This document shows, piece by piece, positions 56,641 to 64,000 of a stretch of DNA of 64,000 nucleotides. Below the pieces are notes generated by a model, which ran no database searches, was not told the DNA's origin, and was given only the letters and a program-made list of their open reading frames with translations. The DNA is from Ensifer sp. USDA 6670. Its GTDB lineage: Bacteria > Pseudomonadota > Alphaproteobacteria > Rhizobiales > Rhizobiaceae. The stretch spans positions 744,001 to 808,000 of the forward strand of contig ATWE01000001.1 in assembly GCA_000421085.1 (NCBI GenBank), read 5' to 3'. The stretch's first letter is position 1, and the number at the start of each line of letters is the position of its first letter. The position numbers and the translations under genes are program-made.

Positions 56641-57492
56641 ATGACATACGATCCATTTCAGCCCTCTCGCTGGCAATTGGCGCATGGACGCGATCTGGAA
56701 CTGGGCCCGCGTGGCGTTTTGATGGCGATCATCAATGTTACACCGGATTCGTTTTCCGACGGCGGGCGTTTCGCTGATCCTGACGCGGCTGTCAGTGCTG
56801 CGCTGCGCGCACTGGAGGCGGGTGCGGAAATCCTGGATGTCGGCGGTGAATCCACGCGGCCGGACGCCAAGCCGGTCAGCGCCGACGAGGAACAGGCCCG
56901 CATTCTGCCCGTTATCGCCGCGATCGCGCGGCACCCCCAGGCCGTCATTTCAGTCGATACTTACCGCGCGGAGACCGCCCGTTTGGCGGTTCGCGCCGGC
57001 GCCCACATCGTCAACGACGTGCACGGGCTCCAGCGCGAGCCGGCGATCGCGACCGTGGCGGCCGAGACGGGCGCCGGGCTCTGCATCATGCATACCGGAC
57101 GCAACCGGGAGAAACTGAGCGACGTGATCGACGATCAGTTCCATTTCCTGGAACGGTCCCTACACATCGCCGCCGACGCCGGCGTAGCGCGGGAACGGAT
57201 CGTGCTCGATCCGGGCTTCGGATTCGCGAAGGACACGAACGAGAACCTCGAACTGATGGCACGCTTCAGGGCGTTGCATGAGTTTCGGCGGCCGCTTCTC
57301 GTCGGAACTTCGCGCAAGCGGTTCGTCGGCGCGGTGACGGGCCGAGAGGCGGGAGGCCGCGACGTCGGTACCGCCGCGACGACGGCGCTTCTCAGAACTG
57401 CGGGCGCTGCGATATTTCGGGTACATGATGTCGCAATCAACAGGGATGCGTTAGCGGTGGCCGATGCTATGCTGGCCGCAAAGAACAGCTGA
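56641..57492 (+). CDS. folP: Dihydropteroate synthase
   Basis: A 283-residue TIM-barrel enzyme. It joins 6-hydroxymethyl-7,8-dihydropterin pyrophosphate to p-aminobenzoate, the sulfonamide target. Signatures: MAIINVTPDSFSDGG, DVGGESTRPDA, ISVDTYRAE, VNDVHG, DPGFGFAKDTNENLELM and GTSRKRF. It starts folP-folB-folK; folB follows 14 bp later. Confidence 0.96.
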   Translation: MTYDPFQPSRWQLAHGRDLELGPRGVLMAIINVTPDSFSDGGRFADPDAAVSAALRALEAGAEILDVGGESTRPDAKPVSADEEQARILPVIAAIARHPQAVISVDTYRAETARLAVRAGAHIVNDVHGLQREPAIATVAAETGAGLCIMHTGRNREKLSDVIDDQFHFLERSLHIAADAGVARERIVLDPGFGFAKDTNENLELMARFRALHEFRRPLLVGTSRKRFVGAVTGREAGGRDVGTAATTALLRTAGAAIFRVHDVAINRDALAVADAMLAAKNS

Positions 57493-57506
57493 CGGGACAT
57501 GAAGCC

Positions 57507-57878
57507 ATGACTGCGACCTACACGATCACACTGAAGAACTGCGCGTTCTTTGCCCGCCATGGCGTGCTCGACGAAGAGGAGTTCCTCGGGCAGCGTTTCT
57601 TCGTCGATGCGGAACTCGTGGTCGATCAGGGGACGGCGCTTGCCGAGGACTGCATCGACGACACCGTGCATTACGGCATCGCCTTCGCCGAGATCGAGAG
57701 GATCGTCACCGGACGCCGGCGCTACCTGATCGAAGCGCTGGCGCTTGAGGTCGCCAAGACGCTTTGCGCCCGTTTTCGCCAGATTCGCAGGGCGAAAGTC
57801 TCCATCCGCAAGCCGAACGCGCCGGTTCCGGGCATCCTGGACTACGTGGAAGTCACGGTCGAGCATGTCGCCGAATAG
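57507..57878 (+). CDS. folB: Dihydroneopterin aldolase
   Basis: A 123-residue FolB. It cleaves 7,8-dihydroneopterin to the hydroxymethyl-pterin used by FolK. Typical stretches: LKNCAFFARHGVLDEEEFLGQRFFVDAEL (with Glu of the active site) and LIEALALEVAKTL and the Lys-containing VSIRKPNAPVPG. It lies between folP and folK; folK starts 14 bp inside its 3' end. Confidence 0.95.
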   Translation: MTATYTITLKNCAFFARHGVLDEEEFLGQRFFVDAELVVDQGTALAEDCIDDTVHYGIAFAEIERIVTGRRRYLIEALALEVAKTLCARFRQIRRAKVSIRKPNAPVPGILDYVEVTVEHVAE

Positions 57879-58389
57879 GAACTGGCGGCACGCGATACTC
57901 GGTCTCGGCGGCAATCTCGGCGATCCGCGCCGGTCGATGGCAGAAGCCCTGCGGGCGCTCGACGCGCGGTCGGATTGCCGGGTCGTCGCGGTGTCGAGGC
58001 TCTACCGTACGCCGCCATGGGGCAAGACGGATCAGGACTGGTTCTTCAACGCCTGTGCGGAGGTCGAAACGACGCTGGATCCAGAGGCATTGCTTGCGGC
58101 CTGTCTCGGGATCGAACGGGCCATGAAGCGTGTGAGAATGGAGCGCTGGGGCCCCCGCACCATCGACATCGATCTCCTGACCTTCGGTGACCTCAACAGG
58201 GCGAGCGCGACGCTTACGCTGCCTCATCCGCGCATGACCGAACGCGGCTTCGTGCTGAAGCCGCTCGCCGACTTTGCGGCGGACCTTACAGTCGAAGGAC
58301 GGACAGTCAGAGAATGGCTGGGCCGGGCGGATGTGCAGGGCATCGAAGTGGCCGACGAAAACGTCGAATGGTGGCGCGTGGAGCAATAG
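57865..58389 (+). CDS. folK: 2-amino-4-hydroxy-6-hydroxymethyldihydropteridine pyrophosphokinase
   Basis: A 174-residue FolK. It moves pyrophosphate from ATP to the pterin. Signatures: AILGLGGNLGDPR at the N terminus, LYRTPPWGKTDQDWFFNACAEVET and the catalytic RWGPRTIDIDLLTFG. The ATG at 57865 overlaps folB by 14 bp, indicating translational coupling. The order folP-folB-folK puts the middle folate steps in one operon. Confidence 0.95.
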   Translation: MSPNRNWRHAILGLGGNLGDPRRSMAEALRALDARSDCRVVAVSRLYRTPPWGKTDQDWFFNACAEVETTLDPEALLAACLGIERAMKRVRMERWGPRTIDIDLLTFGDLNRASATLTLPHPRMTERGFVLKPLADFAADLTVEGRTVREWLGRADVQGIEVADENVEWWRVEQ

Positions 58390-58429
58390 GCAGAGAGGCC
58401 ATACTCGAGTGGGCCGGTCGGAAGGGTGG

Positions 58430-58981
58430 TTACTCTATCGAACCGACGGCGATATCGTCCATCTGCCGGTTAAGGCTCACACCGATAACCGGGACCATGG
58501 TGTCCTCGACCTTTACCGAGATCGTGATGTTCATGGTTTCTTCGCCCTGCAGGCGCGCGATCATCGCGCCATTCAGCTTTTTGCGGTTGATCCCGACCAC
58601 TACCTTGTCCTTGGCGACGCTGCCGGACACGACATCGAGACCCTTGCCCTCGGCCCCGTCCAGGAACTTTCCAGTGTAGCTGTTGCCCTTCCGGACGATC
58701 GTCGCCGACATCGGCTGCTTGAACACCCCGACGCGGCAGAAACCGTCCAGTCTCAAGCCGGCTTCATTGCCGGGGGCCGCTTCTCCGGTGAGATCGCAGG
58801 TAAACTTCGTGCCCTTGTACTTGCCGGCAACGATTTCGCCTGGGCCTTTCCATTGCCCGGCAACCCTGTCGAAGAACGCCTTGTCGCGGGCGCCGGAGAA
58901 CGCGGGTGTCGCGAGGCCCGCGGCGGCGACAAGCGCGATAACGGCAATGCCGCGGACAATCGGAGAAGGGCGCGAGAGCAT
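58430..58981 (-). CDS. Small exported protein, unknown function
   Basis: A 183-residue protein with a signal peptide (VRGIAVIALVAAAGLATPAFSG) and a compact mature part without a motif I can name; KAFFDRVAGQWKGPGEIVAGKYKGTKFTCDLTG looks like the start of a lipocalin-like barrel. AAGGA upstream fixes the ATG at 58981. It converges with folK (40 bp between stops). Confidence 0.75.
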   Translation of the reverse strand: MLSRPSPIVRGIAVIALVAAAGLATPAFSGARDKAFFDRVAGQWKGPGEIVAGKYKGTKFTCDLTGEAAPGNEAGLRLDGFCRVGVFKQPMSATIVRKGNSYTGKFLDGAEGKGLDVVSGSVAKDKVVVGINRKKLNGAMIARLQGEETMNITISVKVEDTMVPVIGVSLNRQMDDIAVGSIE

Positions 58982-59113
58982 GAACAGTCCTTGATGGATC
59001 AAGCTGGAAACTGACGCTTACATTGCCGTGAAAATGGTTAACGGATGGTTTCGTCCCGACTTCTACCCCGCCTTATATTGCGAAGAGGCAGGGCGCCGGC
59101 GATGCATCGACGA

Positions 59114-60193
59114 TCAGCCGGCTGCGCCCTCGGAGCGCGCGGCGCCGGGCGCCAGGTCGCCGAGAAAGTCGCCGATGCTGGGGCGCTTCAGCGCGCGGAA
59201 CGGCATCGGCCTGCAGAGATCCATCGCCGCGATCCCGATGCGCGCCGTCATCAGCCCGTTGATCACGCCCTCGCCGAGGCGGGCGGACAGCTTGGATGCG
59301 AGGCCGTGGCCGAGGATCTGCTGGATGAGGCTGTCACCGACGGCGATCGAGCCGGTGACGGCGAGATGCGCGATGACGTCGCGCATCAGGCGCAGCAGGC
59401 CGAGCGTGCCCGGGCGGCCGCCGTAGAGTTCGGCCATGGCACGGATCATCCGCGCGGACTCGTAGATCACGTAGCCGAGGTCCACGAGAGCGCGCGGGCT
59501 GACCGCAGTCACGATCGACACCCGCTTCGCGGCGCCAAGAATGATGCGCCGCGCCTCGCGGTCGAGCGGCGCCAGCAATTCGCGTTCCGTCAGTTCGATG
59601 AGATGGGGCGCATCGATGATGTCGCCCTCGGTCTCCGTCAGGCGGGCACGGCCCTTAGCCGTCCGGGGATTGCCGGCGAGCAGGTGAACGAGCCTCGCGG
59701 TCGCAGCCCGCGCGGCTTGCGTCTTCCCGGCTGCGGCGGCCGCCGCCAGATCGGCTTTCAGCGTCTGGACGGCGGTCAGCTGCATCATGCCGAAGACTTC
59801 GCGCGCGACCACGATCAGGAAAGCGACGACGCCGATCGCCACGACTGCGACGGCTCCGTAGCCAAGCCAGTCGGCGCGCGAAAAGAGGTCGCGCACGAGC
59901 CGGTCGATCCAAAGTCCGACCGCAAGCGAGATGAGGATGCCGAACGCCCCCGCGGCGATCTTGCCAAAGGAGAGCCGGGGCCGCTGCGGCTTTGCTTCCG
60001 GCAGGTTGAGCGATTCGATCGCTGCGGTGGTCCCGATGAACGGGTCCTCGGCGTCGGGCGTCATGACGACCTTTTCGCTGAAACTCCCCGGTGCGCGCCG
60101 CGGCGTCTGTTCCATCTCGCGCTCGGCGGCCTCCTCGGCTCCGACGGAAAAGGCGGCCGGCCTGCGTCGACGGTCGTTGAAGTCATCACTCAT
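59114..60193 (-). CDS. YcjF-like (TIGR01620) inner-membrane protein
   Basis: A 359-residue protein with a soluble N terminus, two membrane helices (about residues 85-105 and 115-140) and a DUF697-type C-terminal domain (RRIILGAAKRVSIVTAVSPRALVDLGYVIYESARMIRAMAELYGGRPG...). It matches the YcjF half of the YcjX-YcjF pair. Its start codon overlaps the stop of the YcjX gene by 4 bp, so the proteins are made together. Confidence 0.88.
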   Translation of the reverse strand: MSDDFNDRRRRPAAFSVGAEEAAEREMEQTPRRAPGSFSEKVVMTPDAEDPFIGTTAAIESLNLPEAKPQRPRLSFGKIAAGAFGILISLAVGLWIDRLVRDLFSRADWLGYGAVAVVAIGVVAFLIVVAREVFGMMQLTAVQTLKADLAAAAAAGKTQAARAATARLVHLLAGNPRTAKGRARLTETEGDIIDAPHLIELTERELLAPLDREARRIILGAAKRVSIVTAVSPRALVDLGYVIYESARMIRAMAELYGGRPGTLGLLRLMRDVIAHLAVTGSIAVGDSLIQQILGHGLASKLSARLGEGVINGLMTARIGIAAMDLCRPMPFRALKRPSIGDFLGDLAPGAARSEGAAG

Positions 60194-61689
60194 GCCAGGC
60201 GATCTCCGAGCAGGAACTGCATGGCCCTGTCGAGCCGGATATGCGGCACTGAGAGTTTCAGTCCGCCGCGCGTCTCTTCGAGCTGCGGCGGTCTGAAGCG
60301 GACGAAATTCAGTTCCGGCATTCCTTGCTCTGGGGCGGAGGCGGATAGGGCGGATGCGGAGACCCGGTCGACGGCTTCGAAAAGAAGTTCAGGATCTTCC
60401 GGTAAGTCTCCAGGAAATATCGCTGTTTTCTTTTCGCCGTCGAATATCTCGCCATTGATCTTCTCACCGGCGATCGGCGTTCCGACGATCACGGGCAAAC
60501 GATGGCCATCGTGATCTACGGTGGCCTCGCGCGTTGCTCTGACAGAGGCGAGCGCCATGACCTCAAGGCCCGCGCCGCTCATTCCTATTCTCTCGGTCGC
60601 CCGGCTGACGAGGCGAGCCGTGATGCGCTCGAGCCGGTCGTGGCTTTCGTGGTGCAGGTGATCGGCCTTGGTTGCGGCGATCAGTACGCGGTCGATTCTC
60701 CGGGTGACGAACGAAGTCAACCAGGAATTGAGGCCGGGCCGGAAGCAGGCAAGGACGTCTGCCAGGGCCTGTTCCAGATCCTTCAGCGCCTCCGTGCCGC
60801 GGTTGACCGCCTGGAGCGCGTCGACAAGCACGATCTGGCGGTCGAGACGGGCGAAATGTTCGCGGAAGAACGGTTTTACGACATGCGTCTTGTAGGCTTC
60901 GTAGCGCCGCTCCATCATCGCCCAAAGCGAACCCTTTGGAGCGCGGCCCGCGGGCAGATCGGGGAGCGGGGAGAAGGTAAGCGCCGGCGACCCTTCGAGA
61001 TCGCCCGGCATCAGGAAGCGGCCTGGCGGAAGCGTGGAAAGGGACCGGTCGTCCTCCTTGCAGGCCTTGAGATAGGCGGTGAAGCTCTCGGCAAGCCGGC
61101 GGGCGCTGCCTTCGTCGGCTGGCGTCGAAGCTCCGAGCGCGGCGGCAAGTCCCAGCCATTCGCTCGACAGTTCGGCGCGCATGCCGGAGCGTGCGCGTTG
61201 AACCGTTGCGTCGCTGAACTGCCGGAAGTCTTGGCCGAGCAGCGGCAGATCGAGCAGCCATTCGCCGGGGTAATCGACGATGTCGATCGACAGCCGCCCG
61301 GGAGAGAGCAGGCGGCTCCAGCCGCTGGCGCTTTCGTAATCGAGCGTGATCCGCAACTGCGATATGGCCCTGGTCGAATCCGGCCAGGACCGATCCCGAA
61401 CCAGTGCCGCAATGTGATCCTCATATTGAAAGCGCGGCACCGCGTCGTCGGGCTGCGGTTCGAGCCGGATTTTGGACACACGGCCCGACCGGACCGGTTC
61501 GAAAACCGGCAGCCGCCCTCCGTTCAGGAGGTTGTGGACGAGCGATGAGATGAATACGGTTTTGCCGGCCCGCGAAAGGCCGGTGACGCCGAGCCTGACG
61601 GACGGGGTGACGAGACCGGCTGCGCGGTCGGCGAGATTGTCCAGGGCGATCAGCGCGTCGTCTTTGAAACTGGTGAGAATGGGCGCCAA
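60190..61689 (-). CDS. YcjX-family (DUF463) P-loop protein
   Basis: A 499-residue GTPase-like protein. The P-loop VTGLSRAGKTVF is near residue 35; IVDYPGEWLLDLPLL (switch region) and LIAATKADHLHH (base specificity) follow. YcjX proteins are stress-related with uncertain function. The start is TTG at 61689 behind GGGACG. It is coupled to the YcjF gene by a 4-bp overlap. Confidence 0.88.
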   Translation of the reverse strand: MAPILTSFKDDALIALDNLADRAAGLVTPSVRLGVTGLSRAGKTVFISSLVHNLLNGGRLPVFEPVRSGRVSKIRLEPQPDDAVPRFQYEDHIAALVRDRSWPDSTRAISQLRITLDYESASGWSRLLSPGRLSIDIVDYPGEWLLDLPLLGQDFRQFSDATVQRARSGMRAELSSEWLGLAAALGASTPADEGSARRLAESFTAYLKACKEDDRSLSTLPPGRFLMPGDLEGSPALTFSPLPDLPAGRAPKGSLWAMMERRYEAYKTHVVKPFFREHFARLDRQIVLVDALQAVNRGTEALKDLEQALADVLACFRPGLNSWLTSFVTRRIDRVLIAATKADHLHHESHDRLERITARLVSRATERIGMSGAGLEVMALASVRATREATVDHDGHRLPVIVGTPIAGEKINGEIFDGEKKTAIFPGDLPEDPELLFEAVDRVSASALSASAPEQGMPELNFVRFRPPQLEETRGGLKLSVPHIRLDRAMQFLLGDRLA

Positions 61690-61857
61690 ATTCTTTCGTC
61701 CCTTCGGGAATGATGAGCGGTACGGTTGATTTGCCGATATCCCAACCGGGGCGCGGGCATCCGCGTAACGTCTGGAGCGATATAGGAAATGTTTCCGTCA
61801 ACGCAACAACGCGAAGCGAATTCGCCGTTTCCGCAGGCGGAAGCGGCTGGCAAGGCC

Positions 61858-62394
61858 TCATCCTTTCTCGGCTTCTTCAGGGGCGGGAACGAGGAACTTC
61901 GAAAGTGTCCCGGTCCATGCCGTTCCGGCTTTCGGCCGCGCCGCAAAATCGATCACCGCCATTCCGGCCGGCGGATATCCGTGCGCGAGTGCCGCAGCCG
62001 CCCGTTCTTCACCCAGAATTCGTCCAAAGAGCTCCTCTATCATCGGATTGTGCCCGATGATCATCAGCGAGGGTCGGCTCGCATGCGCCTCGACAAGGTC
62101 GGCATAGACGGTTGTGGGGCCGGTATAGAGTGGGTCTAGGTAACGAATGTCGATGTCTTCGCCGAATGCCCGGTACAGCGGTTCGGCCGTCTGCCGGCAG
62201 CGGACAGCGGTCGAGCAAAGGATCAGGTCCGGCCTGATGCGATGGTCGGCTGCGGATTGTGCCGTGAGTTCCGCCTCGGCAAAGCCGACATGGTCGAGCG
62301 CGCGATCGAAGTCGCTCTGGCCGGGCAGAGCCCAGCCCGATCGGGCATGGCGAAGAAGCAGAAGCTGGAAGGCCGGGACGACGCTGTCTTGCAT
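61858..62394 (-). CDS. SixA-like histidine phosphatase
   Basis: A 178-residue phosphohistidine phosphatase-type protein. LLLLRHARSGW is the RH(G/A) catalytic box and IIGHNPMIEEL the second His motif. SixA dephosphorylates Hpt domains in E. coli, so the Hpt protein in this window is a conceivable target, but no evidence links them. The ATG at 62394 follows GGGTG; an upstream open frame has no family similarity. Confidence 0.87.
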   Translation of the reverse strand: MQDSVVPAFQLLLLRHARSGWALPGQSDFDRALDHVGFAEAELTAQSAADHRIRPDLILCSTAVRCRQTAEPLYRAFGEDIDIRYLDPLYTGPTTVYADLVEAHASRPSLMIIGHNPMIEELFGRILGEERAAAALAHGYPPAGMAVIDFAARPKAGTAWTGTLSKFLVPAPEEAEKG

Positions 62395-62799
62395 GTATTC
62401 ACCCGGTGCTGGAAATCCCCAGGATGGAGGCGTCCGTCGTGCCGACGGCTCAAAACGCCTTGCGGATGCTCCGTTGTCCCGCCGGTCGGCGTAAAGATCA
62501 AGCCGCGCTTGGCGGTTTTTTGATCCAGCGAGCCCATTGAACCGACGCGCGTCGCGCACCAAATGTCGCAATCCGAAATGCTGCCGTGCTCGCCCATGGA
62601 ACGTCAAGCGGCCGGCGCCGTCGGCGGCGAGCGGTGTTTCGGCGTTCAAGACTTTGCTTGTATTTTGATGAAATATTAGCCGGTTAGCCTGCGATGCGGG
62701 CAGTGTTAAAATGCAGTTAAGCACTGATTACAAGGCTTGAATCAGAGCTTCCATAGGTCTATACACCGCCGCAATGAGATGTTCTTCAGGAGAATCGCG
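62395..62799. other. 405-bp region upstream of dksA
   Basis: No credible gene is visible. The left part is GC-rich. The right part (about 62650-62740) is AT-rich, with runs such as TTTTGATGAAATATT, and is probably promoter DNA for dksA. Confidence 0.4.
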
Positions 62800-63219
62800 T
62801 TGAGTGAGAAGATCGATCTTAGTACCTATGTCCTCTCGGAGGACGAGGATTTTATGAATGCGAACCACCGGGCATACTTTCGTGCAAAGCTGAATGCCTG
62901 GAGAAACGACATCCTTCGCGAAGCCCGCGAGACACTGGATCACCTGGCGGAGGAGAGCGCCAATCATCCTGATCTTGCGGACCGCGCCTCATCCGAAACG
63001 GACCGGGCGATCGAGTTGCGCGCCCGGGACCGTCAGCGGAAGTTGATTGCCAAGATCGATGCCGCGTTGCAGCGGCTCGATGAAGGCACCTACGGATACT
63101 GCGAGGAAACCGGGGAGCCGATCGGACTGAAGCGGCTGGACGCCCGGCCGATCGCAACTCTCTCGATCGAGGCGCAGGAACGTCACGAGCGTCGCGAGAA
63201 GGTCTACCGGGACGAATAA
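62800..63219 (+). CDS. dksA: DksA-family RNA-polymerase-binding factor, cysteine-poor
   Basis: A 139-residue DksA: long coiled coil (about residues 20-100; LDHLAEESANHPDLADRASSETDRAIELRARDRQRKL with the tip Asp/Ala) and the zinc-finger-like domain. Only the first of the four classical cysteines remains (YGYCEETG...ATLSIEAQ; C, T, S, A), so zinc is not expected to be bound. It potentiates ppGpp at RNA polymerase. TTG 62800 is chosen because AGGAG lies 7 nt ahead; an upstream ATG lacks an SD. Confidence 0.92.
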   Translation: MSEKIDLSTYVLSEDEDFMNANHRAYFRAKLNAWRNDILREARETLDHLAEESANHPDLADRASSETDRAIELRARDRQRKLIAKIDAALQRLDEGTYGYCEETGEPIGLKRLDARPIATLSIEAQERHERREKVYRDE

Positions 63220-63243
63220 GTCCGGGGACATCGTTGTGACTAA

Positions 63244-63276
63244 CGAAAACGGCGCGGTTCGACCGCGCCGTTTTCG
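63244..63276. terminator. Bidirectional terminator between dksA and fliO-like gene
   Basis: CGAAAACGGCGCGGT and ACCGCGCCGTTTTCG form a perfect 15-bp stem around TCG. A/T runs on both sides make it work for both convergent genes. Confidence 0.9.
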
Positions 63277-63312
63277 TTTGTGCACTGATGCGCTGTTCCG
63301 GGAATCTACGAA

Positions 63313-64000
63313 TTACAATTTGCGGCTCACGGAAATATCGGCGAGCATCCTTTCCATTTCTTCTTCGATCGTCGGCTCCTTGCGGGTGTCCTGGGAAGGC
63401 GATCCGAGAACAGGTTCCTGGCGACCGGCGGGCCTGATCTCCGGACGCGGCGGCCCCGAAGGTGCGAAGCGTTGGAGATCGCCGCTGATTTCCGCATCGA
63501 GCATGCGCTCGAATTCTGCGGCCGCTTGCGGCGCGGCGGGCTGAGGCGGGAGAGATTGGCTGGGCACGCCCTTCACCGGTTCAAGCGCCGTAAGCGGGAC
63601 GGGGCGTCCGTCGCGAGCAGCGGGCTCCACCGGAAGCGAGCGGTCACGCACCGCGCCGAAATCGGTGTGCGACGGCTCGATGGCGGATACCGGCGGAATG
63701 TGTGGCGCAGGTAAAGGCCCGGAGACCTGCTGCGGCTGCGACGAGCCGAGTGCGGGGCCCTGCCCGATCCGGGACCACGCGCACTGGTGGCTCCGGACGC
63801 GCGGTGACCCGCGGCGGCTCGTTCGGGCGCGCCGGTTGCCGAACAGGTTCGGCGGCAGCTTCCGTCGGGAGAGCGGGTTCGGCCGGGACAGTGGAAGGAA
63901 CCGGCTGAGGCCGGGCTTCCGCAATCGGGGTGCGGGTCTTCTTTTCTTCCGGCGCTGCCTGAAGCGTAGCCGGAATCGGATTTTCTCCCTCTGGCGCGAT
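63313..64000 (-). pseudogene. FliO-like C-terminal region, apparently frameshifted; 5' end outside window
   Basis: Only the Pro-rich tail of the gene is in the window. From 64000 to about 63758 one frame reads ...TPIAEARPQPVPSTVPAEPA...PVRVVPDRAGP; from there another frame reads ALGSSQPQQVSG...TIEEEMERMLADISVSRKL and ends at 63313. Each half reads well, and together they form one smooth protein, so one extra base in the G4 run at 63754-63757 is the likely cause. The FliO identity (flagellar export) is inferred from the tail and its usual rhizobial form; it is not firm. The shift may be a sequencing error. Confidence 0.6.

Overview
The window is a 64 kb piece of a high-GC alphaproteobacterial chromosome, almost certainly from the Sinorhizobium/Ensifer group (S. 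meliloti, S. medicae or a close relative). The main support is the dme-sinR-sinI cluster (chimeric NAD-malic enzyme plus the SinR/SinI quorum-sensing pair), a cobalamin-riboswitch-controlled bluB, separate petA-petB-petC genes, a 2,090-residue growth-pole-ring/RgsE-like protein, and copies of RIME-type and other rhizobial palindromic intergenic repeats. No prophage, insertion sequence, CRISPR array, rRNA or tRNA gene was seen. Most of the window is housekeeping chromosome.

Region by region. 1-8 kb: the end of an L,D-transpeptidase gene, gph, rpiA, a DUF2059 protein, glutathione reductase (gor), a class II DAHP synthase and a GFA-fold protein. 7.7-13.2 kb: an unrecognised probable DNA-binding protein, a TadG/TadE pair, and an LTA-synthase-type phosphoglycerol transferase. 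13.5-20.2 kb: nadE with a TolB-like propeller gene, a LacI-type regulator divergent from a phytanoyl-CoA-dioxygenase-like gene and an SDR gene, then a cobalamin riboswitch and bluB. 20.3-25.6 kb: a DUF2865 protein, sinI with a clear lux-box-like palindrome, sinR, and dme.

25.9-33.4 kb: a metallophosphoesterase, an MFS transporter overlapping a convergent dipeptide-epimerase-type enzyme, and a complete four-gene Mla-like lipid transport operon (permease, ATPase, MCE protein, lipoprotein). 33.5-39 kb: an HI1419/HI1420-type toxin-antitoxin pair with a perfect palindromic operator, a BON protein, hemF, an MFS transporter, soxR facing a flavin reductase through a classical 19-bp-spacer SoxR promoter, and trmL. 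39-47 kb: a candidate leader peptide plus attenuator in front of two ABC exporter half-transporters, petABC (cytochrome bc1), and a tandem 288-bp RIME-containing repeat array.

47-64 kb: the giant polar-growth protein gene, an Hpt gene bracketed by direct repeats, a 2Fe-2S ferredoxin, a strong candidate trans-acting sRNA with CU-rich anti-Shine-Dalgarno-like loops, a DUF922 protein, folP-folB-folK, a small exported protein, the ycjF/ycjX pair, a SixA-like phosphatase, dksA (zinc-finger cysteines mostly lost), and the end of a fliO-like gene with an apparent frameshift in a G4 run.

The least described items are regulatory: the leader/attenuator region at 39.16-39.36 kb, the sRNA at 55.36-55.49 kb, and the mosaic of palindromic repeats around the Hpt gene. 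Start sites were moved inward wherever a ribosome binding site or domain boundary argued for it. Several genes use TTG or GTG starts.
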